The position numbers were made by a program, and so were the translations under genes. Below, one piece after another: positions 27,411-38,983 of a DNA stretch of 43,681 bases (positions are counted from its first letter, which is position 1; each line of letters opens with the position of its first letter). Under the pieces are notes generated by a model. That model had not been told where the DNA came from. It did no database searches and saw nothing but the letters and a program-made list of their open reading frames with translations. The stretch covers positions 1 to 43,681 of the forward strand of contig JAHWKN010000004.1 of NCBI GenBank assembly GCA_019347875.1, read 5' to 3'. This DNA is from Candidatus Parcubacteria bacterium. GTDB taxonomy: Bacteria > Patescibacteriota > Saccharimonadia > UBA4664 > JAHWKN01.

Positions 27411-27635
27411 ATGAAAGCAGAAGAGCAAGACCAGACCCAGCACCTGTACGAGTTCGCCGACAAGTACAACAACTACCCAGATCTGGCGAGCAACATCGCC
27501 ATGGACGCCCAGGAGAGCGGCCAGCCGGAGGGGGTGGTTAACTTCTTTGAGTCACTGGGCGACACCTATGTCGAGGACAAGGACCAGGTCATGAGCATGA
27601 TTGAGCAGGTGGAGGACGAAGACCTGGCCGCTTAA
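27411..27635 (+). CDS. small acidic hypothetical protein
   Basis: 74-aa ORF with AAGGAGA SD and downstream terminator. Confidence 0.75.
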   Translation: MKAEEQDQTQHLYEFADKYNNYPDLASNIAMDAQESGQPEGVVNFFESLGDTYVEDKDQVMSMIEQVEDEDLAA

Positions 27636-27713
27636 GGGGTTAAACTTGCGACAACGGCGGTCCGAAGTTTAAGCTGTTACAGGGACTACTCGATCAGCTT
27701 AAGCTTGCAGGAA

Positions 27714-27763
27714 GCAAAACAGCCCATGCCAAACCCAGCCCGCGAGGGCTGTTTTGCGTTTTA
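27714..27763 (+). terminator. intrinsic terminator-like hairpin
   Basis: GCAAAACAGCCC(27714-27725)/GGGCTGTTTTGC(27746-27757). Confidence 0.75.
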
Positions 27764-27857
27764 AGGCAGCAGCGGTCGGCGGCGGGAGTGGAGGAGCAGG
27801 GCGCAGGCGGTCGGGAGCGTTGGGCGTTTTTACTCTAATGATGCTAAAATAAACCTT

Positions 27858-28219
27858 ATGTTAGCATTAGCGTTTTTCCGGTGGTGGTACGGCGCGGGCT
27901 GGCGCCGGCTGGCCGCCCGGACGGAGTCGGCGTTGGCGGGCACCTACCACTACTTTTCGGTACCGCTGCTCGTACCGACGCTGTTTGCTCCCTGGAAGCG
28001 CATCGTGGCCTACCCCGGTAAAACGCTGGGGGAAAAACTGCGGGCGCTGGTTGATAACCTGGTTTCCCGGGCGGTCGGGCTGGTTGTGCGGCTGCTGGTG
28101 CTAATGGCGGCGGCCGTTTGTCTGGCGCTGTTGGCGGTCATTGGTCTGGCCGCGCTGGCCGCTTGGCCCTTTTTGCCGCTACTGGCCGTCTTGCTGCCGC
28201 TGCTGGGGGTGGTGCAGAC

Positions 28220-28223
<4 letters not shown>
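27858..28223 (+). CDS. integral membrane protein
   Basis: Long hydrophobic C-terminal segments; TAAAAT at 27845-27850, 7 nt before ATG. Confidence 0.7.
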
Positions 28224-30601
<2,378 letters not shown>

Positions 30602-30618
30602 GGAGGGGGTGTTAAAAA

Positions 30619-31734
30619 GTGGATGATTCTAAGTTAGCTAAAATACTTGCCACTCAAATCTCTTTGACCGAGTGGTTTGACCAGATGCGACACGCAAACG
30701 CCGCCGCCATGAGGGAGGAGGACAACCAAAAGCGCGAACGGCTGAAGGTGTTAAATCAAACAATATGTTTACCGTTCGACCAGCCGTGGCAGTTCAAGGC
30801 CCAGGATGTAGCCCAAAAGACGCCGCAGTTTCAGCGGTTTGTTCAGGAGCATGGTGACGAGCTGTGCGCTCTGCGGCTGATTCCCGAAGCACAGAACTTA
30901 CCTAAGCTGCGTATGCGCGGCTACTCCGTTAAGAGGGTACTGGAGTGGTTCCATCAGCAAAACATCGATCATTCCAGTTACCGGGCGGACTTCATCCCGC
31001 ACCCCGCAAGCACTACTTGGTCGACCATCTTTGTCGTGAACCAAAACGGTGTGTACGGTGAGATTATTAAGGGCGGCCATCATCAGCTGACTCAGGGCCT
31101 GCATGATGACAATAGTGACCCTATAACGTTCTCATACGATTTTTCCGATTGGCAGATGAGCGCCGAGCAGCCTGACGCGAGGGGACATTTGGCTGAAATT
31201 TTAGGTTTGATCAAAGTTGACGACGCCGGTACCCGGCAACATTTATCCAAGGAGCTTAACGCTCGATTTGCCGGTAGCTATCTGTGCGGCTACTTTGAAA
31301 CGGCGGCTTCCCCGGATTACGGGATCTGGTTTATAGATTACAACCGCATCTTGGGCAACTTGTATGCCGACTTTTCCATCCGTAGCGGTAAGCCGGTCTC
31401 TTCGGCGGAGATTGCTTCCGGACAGACGGGGTGCGCCGGCCGGGCGATAGGGCGTGCCCGAATCGTCCACGCCGAGAATTTAGCTAAAAGCGACATTACA
31501 ACGGGCGAGGTACTGGTTTGTGATATGACCACTCCGGAGTTTCTGCCCTTGATGCAGCAGGCGGCGGCAATCGTAACGGATAGGGGCGGCATTCTGTGTC
31601 ACGCCGCCATTGTGGCAAGAGAGATGAAAAGACCATGCATTGTCGGCACCGGTAATGCCACCAAAGTCTTGCAAGACGGCGACTTGGTGGAGGTGGACGC
31701 TGGCGCGGGGTGCGTCCGGACCATGTCCCGCTAG
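30619..31734 (+). CDS. protein with C-terminal PEP-utilising enzyme mobile (phosphohistidine swivel) domain
   Basis: GRAIGRARIV...DITTGEVLVCDMTTPEFLPLMQQAAAIVTDRGGILCHAAIVAREMKRPCIVGTGNATKVLQDGDLVEVDA; SD AGGAGGGGG upstream of GTG. Confidence 0.85.
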   Translation: MDDSKLAKILATQISLTEWFDQMRHANAAAMREEDNQKRERLKVLNQTICLPFDQPWQFKAQDVAQKTPQFQRFVQEHGDELCALRLIPEAQNLPKLRMRGYSVKRVLEWFHQQNIDHSSYRADFIPHPASTTWSTIFVVNQNGVYGEIIKGGHHQLTQGLHDDNSDPITFSYDFSDWQMSAEQPDARGHLAEILGLIKVDDAGTRQHLSKELNARFAGSYLCGYFETAASPDYGIWFIDYNRILGNLYADFSIRSGKPVSSAEIASGQTGCAGRAIGRARIVHAENLAKSDITTGEVLVCDMTTPEFLPLMQQAAAIVTDRGGILCHAAIVAREMKRPCIVGTGNATKVLQDGDLVEVDAGAGCVRTMSR

Positions 31735-31784
31735 CCGCTGTTCGGCCTTGTTCGGTCGAGCACGATAATGATATACTTTGTTTT

Positions 31785-32783
31785 ATGATGATCGCGATCT
31801 TAGTGCTGATGTTGGTGGTGGTCGTGGCCGGCTTCGGGTTTGTCATTTACGTGCTCAATCAAAAGATGGCGGAGTTAAAGAACGATTCCGGTTTGGGGCT
31901 GCTCAAGCAGGACCTGGTGGGGATGAACGCCCAGATTACCGGCACCACCAAGGAGATTAACGACCGGCTGAACCAGGCGGCGGGGTACATGATGGGGGTG
32001 CAGCAGGAGCTGGGCAAGATGGCCGAGATCGGCCGCAGCATGAAGGAGCTGCAGGATTTTTTGCGCTCGCCCAAGCTGCGCGGCAACGTTGGCGAGCAGG
32101 TGCTGCGCGATCTGCTGCAGCAGATGATCCCCAAGCGCAACTTCGATCTGCAGTACGGCTTTAAGTCGGGCGAAAAGGTCGATGCTATCGTTAAGACCAA
32201 GAACGGGCTGATCCCAATCGACGCCAAGTTCCCGATGGAGAACTTTACCCGGGCCTTTGCCGCCGACAACGAGGACGACAAGGCCAAGGCCAGGCATGAG
32301 TTTACCAAGGATGTGCGCAAACATTTAAACTCGATCGCCCGAAAGTACATTTTACCGGCAGAGGGGACGGTTGATTTCGCACTCATGTACGTACCCAGCG
32401 AGTCGATCTACTACGAGATCATCTGTAACACCGACCTGCAAAACACCGGCATCGAGCAAAAGGTTTACATGGTTTCGCCCAATACTTTTTACTACTTCTT
32501 GCAGACCATTATGCTGGCACTCGAAGGAGAGAAGGTGGAGGAGAAGGCCAAGCTGGTGCTGCAGGCGTTGAAAGGAATACAACAAGACGCCCGAAAGTTC
32601 GGCGGTGAGCTTGATGTGGTGGGGGGGCACCTCACCCGCGCCAAGAACGCCATGGAGGGGGCCACCGCCAGCTACGGCCGCTTGAGTAACAAGATCGAAA
32701 CCACCGGGCAGCTGCAGTCAGGAACGGTCGAGCTGATCGAAGAGACGGCCAAAAAGGTCGAGATCGGCGTGGCGTCGGAATGA
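31785..32783 (+). CDS. rmuC: DNA recombination protein RmuC
   Basis: N-terminal TM and coiled coil, LRGNVGEQVLRDLLQQMIPKRNFDLQYGF, PIDAKFPMENF, YVPSESIYYE; start reassigned to 31785 (TATACT at 31772-31777). Confidence 0.9.
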   Translation: MMIAILVLMLVVVVAGFGFVIYVLNQKMAELKNDSGLGLLKQDLVGMNAQITGTTKEINDRLNQAAGYMMGVQQELGKMAEIGRSMKELQDFLRSPKLRGNVGEQVLRDLLQQMIPKRNFDLQYGFKSGEKVDAIVKTKNGLIPIDAKFPMENFTRAFAADNEDDKAKARHEFTKDVRKHLNSIARKYILPAEGTVDFALMYVPSESIYYEIICNTDLQNTGIEQKVYMVSPNTFYYFLQTIMLALEGEKVEEKAKLVLQALKGIQQDARKFGGELDVVGGHLTRAKNAMEGATASYGRLSNKIETTGQLQSGTVELIEETAKKVEIGVASE

Positions 32784-32814
32784 CCAAGCGGCGCGCCGAT
32801 CAGGGGAAAGCGGT

Positions 32815-33804
32815 ATGAAGCGGATCCTATCCGGTATCAAACCCAGCGGCGAGATCACGCTAGGCAACTACTTGGGGGCGATGAAGCGCTGGGTCGAGCT
32901 GCAGCAGCAGGAGGAGGCAGAGTTTTTTTACTTCGTACCTAACCTGCATGCCTTGACGGTCCGCCAAGACGCCAAGACCCTAGCGATTAACACGCTGAGC
33001 GATGCGGCCTGGCTGTTGGCGATGGGAGTCGACTGGCGCCGGTCGACGCTTTACGTCCAGTCCCAGGTCCCGGCCCACTCGGAGCTGACCTGGATACTGA
33101 ACAACTACGTGACGATGGGCGAGCTGCGGCGCATGACCCAGTTTAAGGATAAGAGCGCTAAGCAGGGTCCCGAGGGGCAGTTGGCCGGCTTGTTCGGCTA
33201 TCCGGTACTAATGGCGGCCGATATCTTGCTGTATGACGCCGACGAGGTGCCGGTAGGGGAAGACCAGGTGCAGCACGTTGAGCTGGCGCGTGATATTGCC
33301 AAACGCTTCAACGAACTGCACGGGCCGGTGTTCAAGCTGCCGCGGGCGACGGTTCAGGATAGCGGCGCCCGTATCATGAACCTGCAGGACCCGGCCCAGA
33401 AGATGAGTAAAAGCGACCAAGACCAAGGCGGCGTAGTCATGCTGACCGACTCGCTGAGGGTAATTGAGGCCAAGTTCAAGCGGGCGGTGACCGACTCGGG
33501 TGATCAGATTAAAGCATCACCGTCAAAGCCGGCCTTGTCTAACCTCTTGACCATTTTCTCGCTGCTCTCCGATGAGCCGGTGGCAAAGCTAGAGAGGCGG
33601 TACGAAGGCAAGGGCTACGGTGAGTTCAAGGCCGATCTGGCGGCCGCAGCCGTCAATGCCATTCATCCACTGCAGGAAAGGCTCTATGACCTGATGAGTG
33701 ACCGCGACCGGTTAATCTCGATTCTGCAACAGGGGAGGGACAAGGCGGCCGCCATCGCCGAGGCTAAGCTGTCCGAGGTCAAGGCCAAGCTCGGGTTACT
33801 GTAA
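32815..33804 (+). CDS. trpS: tryptophanyl-tRNA synthetase
   Basis: GIKPSGEITLGNYLGAMKRW, GEDQVQHVELARDIAKRFN, QKMSKSDQDQGG. Confidence 0.96.
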   Translation: MKRILSGIKPSGEITLGNYLGAMKRWVELQQQEEAEFFYFVPNLHALTVRQDAKTLAINTLSDAAWLLAMGVDWRRSTLYVQSQVPAHSELTWILNNYVTMGELRRMTQFKDKSAKQGPEGQLAGLFGYPVLMAADILLYDADEVPVGEDQVQHVELARDIAKRFNELHGPVFKLPRATVQDSGARIMNLQDPAQKMSKSDQDQGGVVMLTDSLRVIEAKFKRAVTDSGDQIKASPSKPALSNLLTIFSLLSDEPVAKLERRYEGKGYGEFKADLAAAAVNAIHPLQERLYDLMSDRDRLISILQQGRDKAAAIAEAKLSEVKAKLGLL

Positions 33805-33925
33805 CCCAGCCCTAATCCGCCTCTTTTGGGTCACCCGGTTAAAGCCGGTTTTTTAAACCCTTACCTTTAGTCCGCATCGTTGCGGATTATACAACAGAAA
33901 ATTGATACAAACCGGCTAAAATGCA

Positions 33926-33954
33926 TTGACATGTAATTATGGTTATGCTAGTAT
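33926..33954 (+). promoter_or_regulatory. sigma70-like promoter TTGACA-N17-TAGTAT
   Basis: Perfect -35, optimal spacer, 5/6 -10. Confidence 0.8.
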
Positions 33955-33960
33955 CAGGTA

Positions 33961-34453
33961 GTAGTCGCACTTTTGACAACAAAATACTCCCCGACTAAAA
34001 CTCCACTGGGAATGGTAGGGTAAGTCCCGATTAGAAATATCCCCCTTATTTCTAATCCGGGCCTACCCTACGGTTCTAGAGATGTTTAGCTTAACTGCTG
34101 CTGCAGTTGACGGTACCGGACGCCACTTTACTAAAGTTTCACCCACGTTAATGCTTTAAAAACTTTAGGCCGCGCGCTCGCTACCCGTCAACTCGCCAGA
34201 CCATAAGCTCCCATCATCTCGTCGGTAGGAACGCGGCTATAACCCCGGTTGCAGCTGTTTTCCTACCGACAATCCTGCGCCGAGCGGCGTAGGGTGGGGT
34301 AGACCGTTTCTTCGGCTGCAATCTGTACTTTTTGCTTCTGGCGGCTGAGGAGATACTAACGGGGCGACAAGCGCCAAAACAATATTTGGGTGGATTCGTC
34401 GCCCCATTAACGCTCTTATTCTTAAAAACCACTCCTCCAGAGTGGTTTTTATT
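33961..34453 (+). ncRNA. candidate ~490-nt structured non-coding RNA, class unassigned
   Basis: Own promoter and perfect terminator, no credible ORF, hairpins at 34015-34071, 34221-34270, 34361-34405 and long-range complementarity 34062-34072/34288-34298. Confidence 0.6.
34424..34453 (+). terminator. intrinsic terminator
   Basis: AAAAACCACT-CCTCCAG-AGTGGTTTTTATTT, 10-bp perfect stem. Confidence 0.92.
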
Positions 34454-34497
34454 TGGGTTCGTTTGCGCCTATGGCTTAGTTTTGCGATAATTAGGGG

Positions 34498-34869
34498 GTG
34501 CGAACCGGAACCTTTCTTAGTTTGGTTAGCGTGATAACGGCTGTGTTTGGCGCGGCGGTATTGGTTAGCTTGTTTGCAACCAACCCCACCAGCATCGGCC
34601 CGGTCGGCGTGACGCTGTGGTTTGTCAGCCTGCTGATCGGTTTGCAGGGAGCGCTGACTTTGCTGCTTTACGTGCGCAAGCGCCGAAAAGAGCTGGAGAT
34701 TGGTTCGCAGGCTCGGCTGGCGTCGGCCTGGAGACAGGGGTTTTTATTGGCTCTGGTAGTCACCATTTTCCTGGCCCTGTCCAGCTTGCGTCAGCTGGGG
34801 TTACGGGACGTTGTACTGATTGTAGTGCTAATCGGCTTGGTTGAGTTTTACTTTCGATCGCGCCGGTGA
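34498..34869 (+). CDS. small integral membrane protein
   Basis: GTG start, four hydrophobic segments; GATAAT ends ~5 nt upstream. Confidence 0.65.
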   Translation: MRTGTFLSLVSVITAVFGAAVLVSLFATNPTSIGPVGVTLWFVSLLIGLQGALTLLLYVRKRRKELEIGSQARLASAWRQGFLLALVVTIFLALSSLRQLGLRDVVLIVVLIGLVEFYFRSRR

Positions 34870-34908
34870 GGCCCCATTAGCCCTAAAGTTCGCTTAAAAG
34901 GTTTATTA

Positions 34909-35922
34909 ATGATTGATCCAAGTACAGTTGAAGAAGCTATCAGCCGGGCTAAAGCGGCCCGCAGCCAAGCGGAGTTGACCGATCTGCGCGTTAAGTACTT
35001 GGGACGCAAAGGAATTATCACCGGTGCTCTCAGGCGGATCGGTACGCTGCCGCCGGAGGATCGGGCCAGCCGGGGAGCGGCGGCCAACGCGGCCAGGGCC
35101 GAGGTGGAGGCGGCGATTGACCGGGCTGAGCGTCTGTTGCGCGACCGGCAGCTAAGCCACGAGGCTAAAAACGCCAAGATCGACCTAACCGCTCCCGGTG
35201 CCAAGGTTGAGTACGGCCACGCCCATCCGGTAGCCGCGCTGGTTGACGAGTTGGTGCGGGTGTTTTGGCAGATGGGTTATGAGGTGGCGGAAGGGCCGGA
35301 GATCGAGACGGAGTGGTACAACTTCGACGCGCTGAACATACCCAAAGACCACCCCGCCAGAGATATGCAGGACACCTTTTATCTAGAAGAGGGGAACCTC
35401 CCGCGCACCCATACCTCCGGAGTCCAGATCCGCTACATGGAAGAGCATCAGCCGCCAGTCCGGATCATCGTACCGGGTAAGGTGTTTCGTAACGAGGATG
35501 AAGACGCCCGTCATGGCTGGATGTTTCAGCAGATAGAGGGTTTGGTTGTCGATGAAGGAGTGACCATGGCTGATTTAAAAGGAACACTAGAGGCTATGAT
35601 GCATGGCGTACTGGGTGCGGGTGTTGAGACTAGACTGCGTCCCAGCTACTTCCCTTATACCGAGCCGTCTGTGGAGATGGATGCTCGTTGTATAATCTGC
35701 AACGGCATTGGATGTAGCACTTGTAGTGGCACGGGATGGGTGGAGGTTGGCGGCGCTGGAATGGTGCATCCTCAAGTTCTGCGAAACGTTAAGATAGACC
35801 CTCACAAGTATAGCGGCTTTGCTTTTGGCTTTGGGCCGGAGCGAATCGCGATCATTAAGTACGGAGTACCCGATGTGCGGGGGTTCTGGCGTCCCAATCT
35901 GAAGTTTCTGGAGCAGTTTTAA
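34909..35922 (+). CDS. pheS: phenylalanyl-tRNA synthetase alpha subunit
   Basis: GPEIETEWYNFDALNIPKDHPARDMQDTFYL, RTHTSGVQIRYM, PSYFPYTEPSVE, GFAFGFGPERIAIIKYGV. Confidence 0.97.
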   Translation: MIDPSTVEEAISRAKAARSQAELTDLRVKYLGRKGIITGALRRIGTLPPEDRASRGAAANAARAEVEAAIDRAERLLRDRQLSHEAKNAKIDLTAPGAKVEYGHAHPVAALVDELVRVFWQMGYEVAEGPEIETEWYNFDALNIPKDHPARDMQDTFYLEEGNLPRTHTSGVQIRYMEEHQPPVRIIVPGKVFRNEDEDARHGWMFQQIEGLVVDEGVTMADLKGTLEAMMHGVLGAGVETRLRPSYFPYTEPSVEMDARCIICNGIGCSTCSGTGWVEVGGAGMVHPQVLRNVKIDPHKYSGFAFGFGPERIAIIKYGVPDVRGFWRPNLKFLEQF

Positions 35923-36030
35923 CCATGGTTCAAGTAACGAAGAGCAGGCAACAAGCAACAAAGCATCGAATAGGCGGAACCGGTCAACGTGTTGCCGTCG
36001 ATTTTCTGAGCCTAATAAGAAAGTGTAAAC

Positions 36031-38394
36031 ATGAGAGTTAGTGCCGGTTGGCTGCAAGAATGCCTAAGTCGCACAATGTCTGTGCGTCAGATGGCCGAGG
36101 CCTTAGAGTTGGCCGGGGTGGAGGTTGAGCAAATAATTAGCTCAAGCAAACTCGACAAAAAAGTGGTCGTGGGCCTGGTTACAAAAGTTGCTCAGCATCC
36201 GGGAGCTGACCGACTGAAGCTGGCCGAAGTCAACACGGGTAAAGACGTAGTTAAGGTTGTGTGCGGTGCCCCGAACCTGGAAACGGGCCAAAAAGTGGCG
36301 CTCGCGCTGCCGGGAGCGGTGCTGCCGGACGGCGCCTCTATCGAGCATAGCGACATCCGGGGCCAGGAGTCGGGAGGGATGATCTGCAGTCAACGAGAGT
36401 TGGCTATGGGTGACGATCACGCCGGTATCTTGGTGCTAGATAGCGTTTATTCTATTGGAAAATCATTGTGCGACATAGAGGGTGGCGACGATATTCTGGA
36501 CCTGACAACGGCCGCTAACCGGTCTGATTTGCAGTCGGTGGTCGGTTTGGCGCGCGAGGTCGCCGCCTTTGCCGGGGCCGCCGCTACTAATGGTGAATTA
36601 GCGCCCACCTTAAAGCTGCCGGAGGTCAGCGATGATACGGGCGACTTGCCCGCCGCCGATGAACTGGCAGTTGAGGTAAAAGTACCGGACAAAGCTCCCC
36701 GTTACTTATTGCAGAAGTTCCGGGTCGGCCGTCGCTCCGCCACCATTACCCAAACCAGAGCCCGGCTAACCGCCGCGGGCGTTCGCCCGATCGACCTACT
36801 GGTCGATACGACCAATTACGTGATGCTGGAGTACGGTCAGCCGCTGCACGCTTTTGACGCGGCCAAAGTGAAGTTACCAATTACGGTGCGAATGGCCGAT
36901 AAAAGTGAAAAGTTAGTTACCTTAGATGGGGTTGAGCGTCAGCTAAGCCCCGAAGATCTAATTATCGCCGATGCCGACGGCCCGATCGCGCTGGCCGGTG
37001 TGATGGGCGGACAGGCCACCGAGGTGACCGCCGAAACGAGCGAGATACTGCTAGAATCCGCTTCGTTTAACGGCGCCACGGTGCGCAAGACGGCCGTTCG
37101 TCACGGTCTGCGCAGTGAGGCTTCGGCCCGGTTTGAGCGCGGGATGCCGGTGCAGTTGGCCCCTATCGCCCTGGCCCGTGCCCGCTTTATACTGCAGCAA
37201 GCCGCGGAAGTGACGCCGCTGTCCGGAGTCAGCGACAGCCTAAACGCAACACCGGAAGCTAACACTATCAAGCTGCGACCGGAACGTTTGCCCCATCTGT
37301 TAGGTATGAATGTTGAAACCGCGGTCATCCAGACAAAGCTGGAAAAGCTGGGCTTTGAGGTCACAACCGGTGCCAAACCGGCCTTGAGTGTGCCTGTACC
37401 ATGGTGGCGGCCGGACGTGACGCTGGAGGAGGATTTGGTGGAGGAGGTGGCACGCTCTGTCGGCTACGATGCCCTGCCCTCCTCTCTGCCCCCCTGGCGG
37501 CCGCGCCAGGTCCGGTTTGACGCCTACTGGAGCAAGCTATGGAGAGCCAAGGCGGCCCTGCGCGGCGCCGGCTTGTTCGATGTGATCACCTATGCATTTG
37601 TGTCTGCCGAGCAGCTGGAAAGCTTTGGCCGTGATCCAAAGCGGCACTTAAAACTGAAGAACCCCTTATCGATTGAGCAGGCTTACTTGCGCAGTGATCT
37701 GTTGCCCAGCCTGGTGGCGGTGGTGGCGAAAAACGTCCGTTACGCCAAAGAGTTTGGCTTGTTCGAAGTGTCACGGGTGTATCAGCCCAAGCCCAGTCAC
37801 AAGCAGCTGCCGGATGAACCAACGCGTCTAGGGGCAGTCACCTACGGTCTGGGCTACACTGGGGTCAAGGGGGTGCTAGACCAGTTGGCGCGGGAGTTTA
37901 ATGTGTCGCTTGAGGTGAAGCCGCGCAAGCTGGACGGTTTGCATCCGGCCCGTGCCGCCCAGGTTGAAATGGATGGTCAATCGCTGGGCGTAATCGGCGA
38001 ACTTCATCCCGAGATCGCCCACCATCACAAGCTACCGGACCGGCTTGGCTACCTGGAGCTTGATTTTAAGCAGTTGTTAGCGGCCGCCCGGGAGCCTGCC
38101 TACCGGCCCATTAGTCGCTTCCCGGCCATTACGAGGGACATAGCGGTGGTGTTGCCGGAGAAAGTTACATGGGCCGAGGTAGCGGAGGCAATCGGCCGGA
38201 TTGGTTTGGCCAGCGACGTTCAGTTCTTAAGCGACTACTACGGCGACGACGTGGGTGCGGGCAACAAGAGCTTGGCCGTGCGCCTGGTAATTGCGTCGAT
38301 GCAAAAAACTTTGACCGACCAAGAGGCCGACCAGCGGGTGGAGAAAATTTTCCAGACCCTGCAGAAGAGTTTTGGCGCCAAGCCGCGAACCTAG
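36031..38394 (+). CDS. pheT: phenylalanyl-tRNA synthetase beta subunit
   Basis: tRNA-binding domain (HPGADRLKLAEVNTG), DLTTAANRSDLQSVVGLARE, VLLESASFNGATVRKTA-like segment, C-terminal FDX-ACB domain. Confidence 0.97.
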   Translation: MRVSAGWLQECLSRTMSVRQMAEALELAGVEVEQIISSSKLDKKVVVGLVTKVAQHPGADRLKLAEVNTGKDVVKVVCGAPNLETGQKVALALPGAVLPDGASIEHSDIRGQESGGMICSQRELAMGDDHAGILVLDSVYSIGKSLCDIEGGDDILDLTTAANRSDLQSVVGLAREVAAFAGAAATNGELAPTLKLPEVSDDTGDLPAADELAVEVKVPDKAPRYLLQKFRVGRRSATITQTRARLTAAGVRPIDLLVDTTNYVMLEYGQPLHAFDAAKVKLPITVRMADKSEKLVTLDGVERQLSPEDLIIADADGPIALAGVMGGQATEVTAETSEILLESASFNGATVRKTAVRHGLRSEASARFERGMPVQLAPIALARARFILQQAAEVTPLSGVSDSLNATPEANTIKLRPERLPHLLGMNVETAVIQTKLEKLGFEVTTGAKPALSVPVPWWRPDVTLEEDLVEEVARSVGYDALPSSLPPWRPRQVRFDAYWSKLWRAKAALRGAGLFDVITYAFVSAEQLESFGRDPKRHLKLKNPLSIEQAYLRSDLLPSLVAVVAKNVRYAKEFGLFEVSRVYQPKPSHKQLPDEPTRLGAVTYGLGYTGVKGVLDQLAREFNVSLEVKPRKLDGLHPARAAQVEMDGQSLGVIGELHPEIAHHHKLPDRLGYLELDFKQLLAAAREPAYRPISRFPAITRDIAVVLPEKVTWAEVAEAIGRIGLASDVQFLSDYYGDDVGAGNKSLAVRLVIASMQKTLTDQEADQRVEKIFQTLQKSFGAKPRT

Positions 38395-38577
38395 AAACAC
38401 TTCAGCTGCTGCAGATGAACGTATGACGCCGGCAGGCTTCAAAGCCGTTATCAAACGCCACTCGATCTTTACGCTTGCTTGCCGATACATGGTGATTGGA
38501 TATAATGTTTTGGCCCTGTATCCGCCGATCCGCCGATTGGCGGAAGGGAGAGTGTACCATGACAGCCAGAACCGCCG

Positions 38578-38823
38578 TTGGTGCCGGTGAACCTGAAGAG
38601 CCTCGACTACGTCTTTCGCCGGCTGGCGCTGGAGTTTCTGTCGGACGAGGAGCGGGCCGAACTGGGTATTGAGACTCCGGTACGACTCACCTCACCGCTG
38701 CATCGACCCGACCTTCGCGAACTGAAGGAGGCTCCCTACTGCATGCAGTGCGGGGTACAAATGGTGCAGGCAGCCCATTGCTTTGCTTGCCCCTCCTGCG
38801 GCACTACCAGCGGCTGCGATTAA
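38578..38823 (+). CDS. small C-terminal zinc-ribbon protein (NrdJ-tail-like)
   Basis: YCMQCGVQMVQAAHCFACPSCGTTSGCD; start codon uncertain (TTG/GTG). Confidence 0.65.
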   Translation: MVPVNLKSLDYVFRRLALEFLSDEERAELGIETPVRLTSPLHRPDLRELKEAPYCMQCGVQMVQAAHCFACPSCGTTSGCD

Positions 38824-38836
38824 ATGGTGCCTCAAC

Positions 38837-38883
38837 AGACCCGGCCGGCCTTACCTTCCAACGTGAGGGTGCCGGCCGGGTCT
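38837..38883 (+). terminator. long hairpin downstream of zinc-ribbon gene
   Basis: AGACCCGGCCGGC(38837-38849)/GCCGGCCGGGTCT(38871-38883), 13-bp perfect stem. Confidence 0.75.
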
Positions 38884-38983
38884 TGAGCTTTGTTACGCCG
38901 GATCATCTCTTGGCTTGTTATTATCTTGGCCCGTTAACTACCCCTGCTCTGGTATAGCCAACCATAAGTGTTATAATGCAATC

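Noticed and set aside
34214-34432. 72-aa minus-strand ORF inside the candidate RNA
   Set aside because: Basic, low-information translation with no recognisable family; overlaps strong hairpins and the terminator.
33961-34453. tmRNA, RNase P RNA, 6S or T-box leader
   Set aside because: No GGTTCGAATCC T-arm or tag ORF ending in Ala-Ala-stop; no GAGGAAAGTCC P4 motif; CGGTTCTAGAGATG only loosely resembles a tmRNA 5' segment; GTAGGAACGCGG is not a true T-box (AGGGTGGNACCGCG) and is in a stable stem.
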